From Multifurca ochricompacta (Eukaryota; Basidiomycota; Agaricomycetes; Russulales; Russulaceae), in the NCBI GenBank assembly GCA_022496185.1, contig WTXG01000596.1:1-11057 (forward strand): a stretch of 11,057 nucleotides of DNA, given 5' to 3'. This document shows, one piece after another, positions 1 to 6,371 of this stretch (the first letter of the stretch is position 1; every line of letters begins with the position of its first letter). The translations under genes and the position numbers were made by a program. Under the pieces are notes generated by a model. The model saw nothing but the letters and a program-made list of their open reading frames with translations, ran no database searches and had not been told where the DNA came from.

Positions 1-637
1 GGATCTAATTTACGCCGCTTGCCCTCTGGAACATGATAATAGGCTTTGCAACCAAAGACCTTAAAATACGAGACATCTGGTTTGTTCCCAACCAGAAGCT
101 CAAGTGGAGTTTTCCACTTATTAGAATGGATGGGAGTTCTATTATATATATGACATGCTGTCTCAACAGCACACTCCCAGAACCAAGAGACAGGCCAGCA
201 TCGTGCAGCATGCTAGTGCCTTTTTCCATAATGGTTCTATTGAACCTCTCGGCCCTTCCATTCTGTTGTGGACTGTACGGCATTGTAAGTTTATGCTCTA
301 TGCCATAATCTTCAAGCGTTGCTTTCAGCGCCTTATTCACATACTCACCACCACAATCTGTATGAAGACACTTGATTTTATGATTAAACTTGTTTTCAAG
401 TAGTGTCTTCAGTTTATTAAAAACTGGTGTGAACAGATCTTTTGACTTCATTGGAATGATTAAAGCATATTTGCTAAAGTTGTCCAAGAAGGTGGCAAAG
501 TATAGATTCCCTTGTATTGAACTGCACTGCAAGGGACCTACAAGATCACTATGAAGGATCTCAAGGGGGGCTGATGTGCGCTTTGAAGATGGGGGAAATG
601 GAAGACGATGGGACTTGCCCATTTCACAGCCATAACA
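1..637 (-). pseudogene. copia integrase catalytic core, frameshifted and cut by window edge
   Basis: This is the integrase that would insert element cDNA into the genome. The frame from 622 downward carries the catalytic triad: D in HSDLVGP (residue 26), D in HTDCGGEY (residue 89) and E in NGRAERFNRT (residue 125). There are 35 residues between the second D and the E, the DD35E spacing of retroviral-type integrases. After about residue 147 (near base 181) the frame is lost. The neighbouring frame continues with typical downstream copia integrase sequence, including a VFGCKAY motif, to the window edge. One missing base in a short T run explains the switch. The protein start is internal to a polyprotein, so no true initiator is expected. 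All three catalytic residues are present, but the frameshift disables the gene. Confidence 0.9.
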
Positions 638-825
638 GGCTTGTCTTCCACTTGGCTATTATTAATTCTGAGGCCTTTGACAGCCTCAGGAGCATATCTC
701 TTTAGGGCTTCTTTAGACATATGGCCCATTCTTTGATGCCAGATTTCTAGTGAGGCAGATGCAGATGTATGGATACTATTAGGACATGTTTGCCTAGTAC
801 CCAATACAATTTGCCAAACTTCCAT
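638..825 (-). pseudogene. GAG-pre-integrase (HHCC zinc-binding) domain, frameshifted
   Basis: The frame starting at 825 contains WHQRMGHMSKEALKRYA, the two-histidine half of the zinc-binding module found between protease and integrase in copia polyproteins. The matching two-cysteine half (CYGCEMGK) is readable only in the frame used by the integrase. The frame changes at about 638-642, where the K-P codons and the following C-Y codons are out of phase by one base, consistent with loss of one C from a CC(C) run. Upstream (825-883) the link to the protease is further scrambled, with two consecutive stops near 880. The domain is thought to help organise the integrase amino-terminal region. Its identity is well supported by position and motif. 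Confidence 0.8.
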
Positions 826-882
826 GCTTCCGCTATAATATTTTCGCCATATTTATTGTTGCCTTCTTATTATCAAGAAACA

Positions 883-1281
883 GTTGCCCCTTTTTCTACT
901 AGGGCACTGGCAGAGAGTATTTTATGTCCTCCAGGCATGTGGAGCACATCGCTCAATTCCAAGTCAAAACCTTGATCCATCCTGATTACCACAGTGCCAA
1001 CTCCATTGTTTTGACTATGGAGTTGTCACCTAGTGATACTTCATGGGTGGTGTCGACTTTATATGTATCAAAGTCTTCAAGGTTTGGACTGAAATGAGCT
1101 GTTGCTCCACTATCAAGCATCCAATAATCTGAGTTGATGTCCAGATTATAGGTGTGAACATAAAGGCGAATGCGAGGTGCTTCATGCACCTCCTCTATTT
1201 TGCCACTCCCATTAACTACAGTGGCTATAGTATTTACATGTTGGGCCTCAGCCCTCTTCTTGTTCCCTGCCTTGCCTTTTT
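883..1281 (-). pseudogene. copia aspartic protease, frameshifted
   Basis: The frame covering 986-1345 contains YWMLDSGATAHFS, with the catalytic D-S-G-A motif at bases 1114-1103. It is followed by VSLGDNSIV, the flap-side pattern usual in copia proteases. This enzyme cleaves the Gag-Pol polyprotein and acts as a homodimer. Near base 1003 the frame is lost (stop just after ELALW). The next frame resumes with GVGTVVIRM and then LSDVLHMPGGHKILSASAL, the usual carboxy-terminal half with the VLH-P and L-S motifs, down to about 883 where stops appear. One missing G explains the switch. The amino-terminal side joins the Gag knuckle frame at an A run (1277-1281). Active-site residues are intact, but the reading frame is not. 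Confidence 0.85.
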
Positions 1282-1672
1282 GGCATTCTCCAGGTCCTTC
1301 TTCTTCTTTGCACAAGCATTGGACTTGTGTCCAGGCTTTTGGCAATAGAAGCAGACCACCCCTTGTGAACCAGGGGCAGCAGCGGGAAGTGGTGATAAAT
1401 TTGTATTTTTTGGTTTTGACTTGACAGGTGCAGCCTTAGATAGGACTGCACTACCACTTCCAAGGGACCTGCCAGGTGACTTTCCTCATTTAGGAACCTC
1501 TGCACAAGGTCCTGAGGAGAAAGTCACTCCGGATTGCCAGAGGCCAGTATGAGCTGGCAATGGCACTGTAGGAGTCTGGGAGAGCTTTCAGCAATATGAA
1601 GCTCATCTGGAGGTCATTGACCTCCATCCCATTCTCCCTAAGGGTACTCCTGGCATCTAGAACCTTTTGTAA
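1282..1672 (-). pseudogene. copia Gag carboxy-terminal half with CCHC zinc knuckle
   Basis: Two frames are needed. Directly after the gag amino-terminal frame ends (about 1672), another frame reads KVLDARSTLRENGMEVNDLQ and continues through typical copia Gag helices. Nearer 1353 a third frame holds VCFYCQKPGHKSNACAKKKK. That is a perfect CX2CX4HX4C zinc knuckle at bases 1353-1312, the RNA-binding motif of nucleocapsid, followed by a lysine-rich tail. The knuckle frame and the protease frame differ by one base, and the run of five A at 1277-1281 (T on the plus strand) is the likely site. No stop-free frame spans the whole region. I infer it is simply the rest of gag, not a separate gene. Confidence 0.8.
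1312..1353 (-). other. CCHC zinc-knuckle motif
   Basis: Fourteen codons read C-F-Y-C-Q-K-P-G-H-K-S-N-A-C, exactly CX2CX4HX4C. In Gag this binds one zinc ion and contacts the element RNA. All four ligands are present. Confidence 0.9.
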
Positions 1673-2103
1673 TTGGGTCTAAATGTCTGTCCTTCATCAA
1701 GACAGAAGGACACCAGGGCAAGCCACAAATTATATGTGGCCATGCTACCTACAGAGCCATAAAGCCATTCCAACTTATTATACTTCTCACTAAGAGAAGG
1801 ATAATTGGCATCAGAAGCTACTTGAGAGTAGACTTCCTGGGTGATGTTGAGGAAGAGGAGCCCAATCAACATTTCCTCTTCTCCCATCCATTCCCTAAGG
1901 ATGGGATCAATTACTTCCTTCTGCATTTTCTCCTTCTCCTCCTTGTCCTCTGGGAGGAGGGGCATGTCTGGGTAGGGGTCATAATGTGCCTCCTGAGCCT
2001 GTTCATCCTCAAAGGGCATTGAAATTGGAGACCAGACCTGCCAGTTGGAGCCATTGAGGCACTCCATCTTGGAGGAGGGAGGGAAGATGATTGAAGACAG
2101 CAT
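1657..2103 (-). pseudogene. copia Gag amino-terminal half
   Basis: The frame opens with ATG at 2103 and reads MLSSIIFPPSSKMECLNGSNWQVW. The L-x-G-x-N-W/Y-x-x-W signature marks the start of copia-type Gag (capsid). It continues through an acidic charged stretch and a helical region ending near QTFRPNYKRF at 1657. The rest of Gag continues in another frame from about 1672, where one C appears to be missing from a CCC run. Gag forms the virus-like particle in the cytoplasm. The ATG at 2103 is the natural start: it is the first ATG in this frame before the signature and follows the long leader. There is no signal peptide or membrane segment, as expected. Confidence 0.8.
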
Positions 2104-3021
2104 TTTGAGATGTTATAAAAAGTTCCTGGTTCCAAGGAGCAATTAGAACCAGTGCCCAGGTCTTGCTTAAGAGTGCCACCCCTACTGTGGCGCTATGCTT
2201 CAGAACCTAAGAAGGTCCTGCCTCTGTTGTGCGACTTTCTAGGTATAGTAAGGCTGTCTAGCACAATCCTGTAACTAGACATAAGCACTGGTAGACTAGC
2301 CAGTGTGTCTAGTGTAAACAGGACTGGGAGTCATGTCATGGAGGAGCCAACTGCAAGTTCCATTAGAGACAAAGGGTGTATAGCCCTTCCTCTAATGCTG
2401 GTGGTGGAGTCCATGATTAAGCCCTAGATGATTGGGGCCATGACTAAGTAGATGTCTAGTCTGTCTCTGGTAGGGCATGGTTACCCTACAAAGGCAACAG
2501 ATACTTATGCCCAGAGATGAAGACTATATCTACTATGTATAGACTATAGTAGTGCAGCCTACTTGTATCGAGCCCAAGCATCATGGGAGTGACTACCCAT
2601 GCCTTGTTCTAGACCCTAAACTCCACATGTGAGTCACTAAACCCGGCTTACAGATAGAGCCAAGCATTGGCTGGACTTAAAGCCACAAGCTTCTGGCTAT
2701 AGGCCTACTAAGCTATCTATGGGATGAAGACCCAGCTACAACTAAGAAATTACTAATACCTAGTGCGCACTCAAGGAGCTCAAGATGTTTCACCTGCTTA
2801 GGGTCCCTCATCATCTTTTGCAAGAACCCGAAGGGCTAGCCAAACAGTTCAGGATGAGCAGTAAACTGCATCATCCTGTGGGGTGTTAAGGTGCACAGAC
2901 AGTAAATAAGAAGCTCACTGGAAGAAAGCAGTGGGAAAGACTTTGAAGCTTTTTGTGAGCTTGGTGTGCAAGAGCGAGTTGGGCTGTAATGAATAAAGGG
3001 AATTTACAGATCAGTATGAGT
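2104..3021 (-). other. Long 5' leader of Copia-1, no ORF, several short hairpins
   Basis: About 920 nt separate the primer-binding site from the gag start and contain no meaningful open frame on either strand. Short perfect inverted repeats recur: 2126-2132/2146-2152 (7 bp), 2256-2261/2275-2280 (6 bp), 2286-2291/2300-2305 (6 bp), 2361-2368/2390-2397 (8 bp, with an inner AAGGG/CCCTT), 2530-2536/2546-2552 (7 bp) and 2582-2587/2596-2601 (6 bp). In retroelements this region usually holds packaging and dimerisation signals. That role here is inference. Confidence 0.6.
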
Positions 3022-3037
3022 GGCAGGGCCCATAACC
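3022..3037 (-). promoter_or_regulatory. Primer-binding site, half-tRNA initiator Met type
   Basis: Immediately inside the 5' LTR the minus strand reads GGTTATGGGCCCTGCC. The first 14 bases are complementary to the anticodon arm of eukaryotic initiator tRNA-Met (the part around CAU and the flanking G/C stem), allowing one G:U pair. Drosophila copia and yeast Ty5 prime from the same internal part of the tRNA, not from its 3' end. Position, orientation and match together make this a confident call. Confidence 0.8.
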
Positions 3038-3211
3038 TGTCAAACAATCATGCTGCTGGTTATACTGACTGTGGTTAGTAGCAGTGAGGCTAGAATAAGA
3101 CAAGTACTTCAGAGGTTAGAAGAACTCTGTATTATACTACACTACTGACCTAGAATAAGACAAGTCTATAGAACGTTAGTCTAAAGGTAGTAGAGAGTAG
3201 AGTAGAAGGAA

Positions 3212-3249
3212 CTTACACTTCAGAGGTTAGAAGAACTCTGAAGTGTAAG
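3212..3249 (-). other. 14-bp stem hairpin downstream of LTR TATA box
   Basis: CTTACACTTCAGAG at 3212-3225 and its perfect reverse complement at 3236-3249 are separated by a 10-nt loop. It begins about 17 nt after the TATA box, so it should overlap the transcription start or the first bases of the RNA. The same stem is perfect in the diverged LTR at 4434-4471 and slightly damaged in the one at 3871-3908. Confidence 0.8.
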
Positions 3250-3265
3250 AGACGAAACAGACACC

Positions 3266-3273
3266 CTTATATA
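3266..3273 (-). promoter_or_regulatory. TATA box of Copia-1 5' LTR
   Basis: TATATAAG on the minus strand. The same box sits at the equivalent place in the other two LTRs (3847-3854 plus strand, 4488-4495 minus strand), each followed 16-17 nt later by the hairpin. A CCAAT palindrome lies about 80 bp upstream. This would drive the genomic RNA. Confidence 0.7.
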
Positions 3274-3547
3274 CCCATGGGGCCAGGGGAAATGGTCTGT
3301 GCACACTGGGAATAAGTCCACAAGTGCTGGATAATAAACAATGAGGGATAAAGGCCATTGGCCTAAGAGATATCACGTGCTTACTGCGCATTACTAAGGA
3401 CCTCACTTATCAGCTGAGTAAGGTGAGAAAGAAATGTAATAAAGATATTGTAAAAAGTCCGAAACTCTGGAAACTAATCTAATCTTATCTACAGCTAAAG
3501 CAATCCCTAGATGCCTGAAGCATCTCCAGACACGTCCCATGTCAACA

Positions 3548-3571
3548 GTAACCCTGGGGTATACTCATTGG
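3548..3571. other. 24-bp spacer between inverted LTRs
   Basis: This single-copy spacer lies between two LTRs of opposite orientation. It begins with GTAAC, whose reverse complement GTTAC lies at 4027-4031 on the far side of the second LTR. It may be a remnant of the insertion target. Confidence 0.6.
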
Positions 3572-4026
3572 TGTTGACATGGGACATGTCTGGAGATGCT
3601 TCAGGCATCTAGGAATTGCTTTAGCTGTAGATAAGATTAGATTAGGTTCCGGAGTTTCGGACTTTTTACGATATCTTTATTACATTTCTTTCTTGCCTTA
3701 CTCAGCTGATTAGTGATGTACTTAGTAATGCGTAGTAAGCACATGATATCTCTTTGGCCAATGGCCTTTATCCCTCATAGTTTATTGACTGGCACTTGCG
3801 GACTTATTCCCAGTGTGCACAGACCATTTCCCCTGGCCCCCATGGGTATATAAGGGTGTCTGTTTCGTCTCTTACACTTCAGAGTTCTTCTAACCTCTGA
3901 AGCATAAGTTCCTTTTACTTTACTTCCTACTACCTCTAGACTAATGTTCTATATAGACTTGTCTTTGTTCTAGCTTAACACGCTACTAACCACAGTCAGT
4001 ATAACCAGCAACATGATTGTTTAACA
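3572..4026 (+). repeat. Inverted copia LTR, same family as 5' LTR of Copia-1 (455 bp)
   Basis: It starts TGTTGACATGGGACATG and ends GATTGTTTAACA on the plus strand. By eye it is about 92% identical to the LTR at 3038-3547 over the first ~270 bp, in opposite orientation. It lacks about 56 bp, namely one copy of the internal duplication found in the other two LTRs. The CCAAT palindrome is at 3756-3766, the TATA box at 3847-3854 and the hairpin at 3871-3908 (two mismatches at its end). Its immediate flanks, ATTGG and GTTAC, do not match, so it is not a simple solo LTR with a 5-bp target duplication. Confidence 0.88.
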
Positions 4027-4031
4027 GTTAC

Positions 4032-4199
4032 CCCTGCCAATCACTAGTGGTCCCATTGCATACAACTCAGGCTCTTCTATGTTTGGGAGCTTGGATGAAG
4101 GCAGGTTATGTAGAGACTGCTGATTTAAAGTATGCAGCATCTCAACCTGATACCAAAAACAATGAAGAATGGCCAGATGATGAATGGATTATAGCTTAA
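4032..4199 (+). pseudogene. Possible hAT transposase carboxy-terminal tail
   Basis: The open frame from about 4032 to the TAA at 4197-4199 contains HTTQALLCLGAWMKAGYV followed by an acidic, tryptophan-containing end (EEWPDDEWIIA). The A-L-x-C-L-G-x-W pattern resembles the last helix of the hAT dimerisation domain, where fungal copies often read R-A-L-L-C-L-G-x-W. Only about 47 residues are convincing (from 4059). Everything upstream is replaced by the LTR, so the gene is at most a remnant. An ORF caller would start it inside the LTR (4017), which is an artefact. The two flanking LTRs would then be insertions into or next to this gene. Identification rests on one short motif and is tentative. 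Confidence 0.45.
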
Positions 4200-4252
4200 G
4201 TAGTACAATGTTATTCTAGGCTATCAGACTTAAAATGTAAATATCTACCCTT

Positions 4253-4759
4253 TGTCAAACAGGCATGAGGCACAGCTTACTGACTGTAGAAAGTTAGCAT
4301 GTTAGGCTAGAAAGACAAGTTATACTTCAAGAGGTGAAGGAAACTCTATATTACTATACTACACACCTAGAAAGACAAGTTATCTACAAGAGACAGTTAG
4401 TCAAAGGTAAAGTAGCAAGTAGAGTAGAAGGGACTTACACTTCAGAGGTGAAGGAAACTCTGAAGTGTAAGAGATGAAACAGACACCCTTATATACTTCA
4501 AGGGATGGTCTGTGCGCACTGGGAATAAGTCCACAAGTGCCAGACAATAAACTAGAGGGATAAAGGCCATTGGCCAGTTGGTAATCACATGCTTGTACAT
4601 CATTACTAAGGTACATCAGTCAGCTACTGTGGAACATGAGAAAGAAAGTAATAATGATATGATAAAAGTCCAAAACTCTGGTATCTAATCTAATCCACAA
4701 AGTAGCTAATCTAATCTCCTGATGCCTGAAGCATCACCAAACATATCTAATGTTCAACA
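4253..4759 (-). repeat. 3' LTR of Copia-2 (507 bp)
   Basis: On the minus strand it starts TGTTGAACATTAG and ends GCCTGTTTGACA. It has the same architecture as the Copia-1 LTR (TATA box 4488-4495, hairpin 4434-4471, internal duplication) but is clearly more diverged, roughly three quarters identical by eye. It directly follows the polypurine tract and RNase H on the minus strand, which identifies it as a 3' LTR. The outer flank is CCCTT (4248-4252). The partner LTR is not in the window. Confidence 0.85.
4434..4471 (-). other. Conserved LTR hairpin in Copia-2 3' LTR
   Basis: The same 14-bp perfect stem as at 3212-3249 (CTTACACTTCAGAG and complement), with a 10-nt loop that differs (GTGAAGGAAA versus GTTAGAAGAA). 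Confidence 0.8.
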
Positions 4760-4767
4760 TCCCTCCA
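4760..4767 (-). promoter_or_regulatory. Polypurine tract of Copia-2
   Basis: TGGAGGGA on the minus strand lies immediately before the TG of the 3' LTR, the standard place for the plus-strand DNA primer. It is short, so confidence rests on position. Confidence 0.6.
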
Positions 4768-5057
4768 TGCTGAAGGCATCTGGTCATGGATGGGAAATGA
4801 GTTGGATGAGCACACTGCCATCACAATTGAATGAGCATATTGCAGCCAAGAGCTTGTCTCATGTTGTCAATGTTGAGAATGAGTCTACAACTTGACAAGA
4901 ACAAGTCAACAAGAAGTGTAGGGTTCAGAGGCATATCAAGGTGATTTGCTTATGCAAACTGAAACTCTACACATCTCTTGCATCACTCTTGAGGTCAAGA
5001 ATGTGCTCATGGTGGGAAAGTGAGGCTGGTATACAAAGTCTCCAGATTCCAGCTCTC
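4768..5057 (-). other. 3' untranslated region of Copia-2
   Basis: This is the non-coding stretch between the RNase H stop (5058-5060) and the polypurine tract. I see no gene or strong repeat in it. Confidence 0.5.
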
Positions 5058-5470
5058 TCATTCCAGCACTAATCCAAGTCCATTTACCATAATTTCAAAG
5101 GATGCTCTTGGTAGAGACTTTGTGAAGCCATCTGCCAGCATCTCACCAGTGGGGGTTTGCACTAGCTCTATTGTGTGCAATTCTATGTACCTCCTAATGG
5201 CATGGTACTTGATAGGTATGTGCTTTGACCACCTTCCTGTGACAGGGTTTAATGCTAAATCCACAGCACCCTTATTGTCACAGTGGAGTAATATAGGTGA
5301 GGATACCTCATACCCTAATTCCTCCATAAAAGTCCTATACCATGCTGCCTGATTTGCAGCCTCAGAGAGGCTCATATATTCAGCCTTGGTGGTGGACTGT
5401 GCTACTGTCTTCTGCTTTCTGGAACACCAAGATATGGCACCATTAGCCAAGAAGTACACATAGCCTGAGG
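5058..5470 (-). pseudogene. copia RNase H, carboxy-terminal part
   Basis: This is the downstream part of the RNase H that degrades the RNA strand during reverse transcription. From TSGYVYFLANGAISWCSRKQ the frame reads TTKAEYMSL, with catalytic E at 5381-5379, then LLHCDNKGAVDL, with catalytic D at 5279-5277. It ends near WSKHIPIKYHAIRRY and a TGA stop at 5060-5058. In the family the KHI motif is usually followed by D; here a P sits at 5216-5214, so a likely active-site residue is lost. The amino-terminal part with the first catalytic D is on the far side of the 5471-6749 insertion. Apparent start codons near 5483 lie in the inserted element and are not real. Confidence 0.9.
5463..5470. repeat. 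8-bp target-site duplication, left copy
   Basis: GCCTGAGG here and at 6750-6757 flank the inverted repeats of the inserted element. Removing the element plus one copy restores a continuous RNase H frame. Confidence 0.9.
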
Positions 5471-5700
5471 TAGGGCATAGCACAAGTCCAGGTAACTCGT
5501 GAGTTTTTTGAGTAGAGCCATGGGAAAACTTGTGGGTATTGATACTTGTGGATCCAGGTGATCTGTGGGAAAATACTCATGTGGATCCAGGTATTGATTT
5601 TGGCACCCCAGGTACCCACACAGGTACTCGCAGAATACTCATGGGAATATTATTATATAAAATTATTTTTTTAATAGGCTCCTCAAGCTAGAACAGAAAT

Positions 5701-5776
5701 GGCTGAAACATGGATTGAACCTAAGACCTCTGGGAACAAGCTCAGTCCAGTGCTCTAACCACTAAGCCACCCAGCC
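5701..5776 (-). tRNA. tRNA-like sequence (pseudo-tRNA or SINE head) inside the hAT-like element
   Basis: The 76 nt on the minus strand begin GGCTGGG and end TTCAGCC, forming a seven-pair acceptor stem (two G:U). A D-arm follows (GCTT...GAGC). Both RNA polymerase III internal promoter boxes are present: A box TGGCTTAGTGG (5759-5769) and B box GGTTCAATCC (5712-5721), at normal spacing. The T-stem has only about three of five pairs and the anticodon stem fits only with a bulge, so no anticodon can be assigned. It is therefore more likely a tRNA-derived pseudogene or SINE head than a working tRNA. A T-rich stretch follows about 50 nt downstream on the minus strand. Confidence 0.6.
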
Positions 5777-5820
5777 TCACTAGTAAAGACACACAATATA
5801 TTATATATAGGGTTATGCAG

Positions 5821-5837
5821 AATTGATTTTATCAATT
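5821..5837. repeat. Short perfect hairpin at minisatellite edge
   Basis: AATTGAT and ATCAATT are separated by TTT, just left of the tandem array. Confidence 0.6.
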
Positions 5838-5840
5838 GTA

Positions 5841-6294
5841 TCTAATTAATTGTGAACGCATTTTGATCTTATCACTTGTATTATCTTAGATGTATATCTT
5901 TAGTATCTAATTAATTGTGAACGCATTTTTGATCTTATCACTCAGATGTACATTCCAAGTATCTAATTAGTTGTGAATGCATTTTTGATCTTATCACTTG
6001 TATTAGATGTATATCCTAAGTATCTAATTAACTGTGAATGTGTTTTTTTTTGATCTTATCACTTAGATGTACATCCCAAGTATCTAATTAACTGTGAACA
6101 CATTTTTGATCTTATCACTTAGATGTATATCCTAAGTATCTAATTAATTGTGAACACATTTTTGATCTTATCACTTGTATTAGATGTATATCCTAAGTAT
6201 CTAATTAACTGTGAATGCATTTTTGATCTTATCACTTAGATGTATATCCTAAGTATCTAATTAATTGTGAACACGTTTTTGATCTTATCAATTA
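5841..6294. repeat. Minisatellite, eight units of about 56-65 bp
   Basis: Units start at TCTAATTA at 5841, 5906, 5962, 6023, 6083, 6139, 6200 and 6256 (the last is partial). Unit core: TCTAATTAATTGTGAACGCA, then TTTTTGATCTTATCACT, then AGATGTATATCCTAAGTA. Units are mainly of two lengths, about 56 and 61 bp, differing by a short TGTAT insert. The array is AT-rich and non-coding. Confidence 0.9.
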
Positions 6295-6349
6295 GGCATG
6301 ATCCTGGCATCTCTGTACCAATGCATGCCGATGCATGCATTCTTAAGCC

Positions 6350-6371
6350 TGCCTTCCTAGATAGGAAGGCA
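6350..6371. repeat. 10-bp palindrome
   Basis: TGCCTTCCTA and its reverse complement TAGGAAGGCA are separated by GA. It lies inside the hAT-like element; function unknown. Confidence 0.7.

Larger units (their letters stand above)
1..3547 (-). mobile_element. Copia-1: 5' half of a Ty1/copia LTR retrotransposon
   Basis: Read on the minus strand the order is LTR, primer-binding site, leader, gag, protease, GAG-pre-integrase and integrase. This is the start of a Ty1/copia polyprotein, where integrase precedes reverse transcriptase. Reverse transcriptase, RNase H and the 3' LTR would lie left of position 1 and are not in the window. The coding part is broken by at least five apparent single-base frameshifts, so this copy cannot make an intact polyprotein as written. 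Each domain remains clearly readable, which suggests fairly recent decay or sequence error. The LTR family is shared with the inverted LTR at 3572-4026 and, more distantly, with the one at 4253-4759. Confidence 0.9.
3038..3547 (-). repeat. 5' LTR of Copia-1 (510 bp)
   Basis: On the minus strand the LTR starts TGTTGACATGGGAC and ends GATTGTTTGACA, giving TG...CA ends with short inverted termini (TGT..ACA). It directly abuts the primer-binding site, which identifies it as the 5' LTR. Promoter-like features are a palindromic CCAAT box (GGCCATTGGCC, 3353-3363) and a TATA box (3266-3273), followed by a 14-bp hairpin (3212-3249). An internal duplication is visible: 24 bp at 3106-3129 repeats 3217-3240, and 16 bp at 3090-3105 repeats 3150-3165. 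The outer flank is GTAAC (3548-3552). Confidence 0.88.

Noticed and set aside
1154..1424. Two plus-strand ORFs with hydrophobic stretches
   Set aside because: They are antisense to the protease and zinc-knuckle frames, and the hydrophobicity reflects the complement of lysine and glutamate codons.
1822..2022. Plus-strand leucine-rich ORF resembling a membrane protein
   Set aside because: It is antisense to the acidic part of Gag and has no homologous features of its own.
3572..4026. Simple solo LTR
   Set aside because: The immediate 5-bp flanks (ATTGG and GTTAC) do not match, so a solo LTR with intact target duplication is not supported.
5020..5352. 110-residue plus-strand ORF
   Set aside because: It is an antisense shadow of the RNase H frame, whose catalytic motifs are clear on the minus strand.
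5461..5472. 12-bp target duplication for the insert (TAGCCTGAGGTA)
   Set aside because: The outer TA on each side is better assigned to the TAGGGC inverted repeat, leaving the 8-bp duplication expected for hAT elements.
5701..5776. Functional tRNA gene
   Set aside because: The T-stem and anticodon stem are too poorly paired and no standard seven-base anticodon loop can be drawn.
5841..6294. Regular repeats with about 60-bp period, as in a CRISPR array
   Set aside because: Whole units are repeated with no unique spacers, and the setting is eukaryotic transposon DNA. It is a minisatellite.
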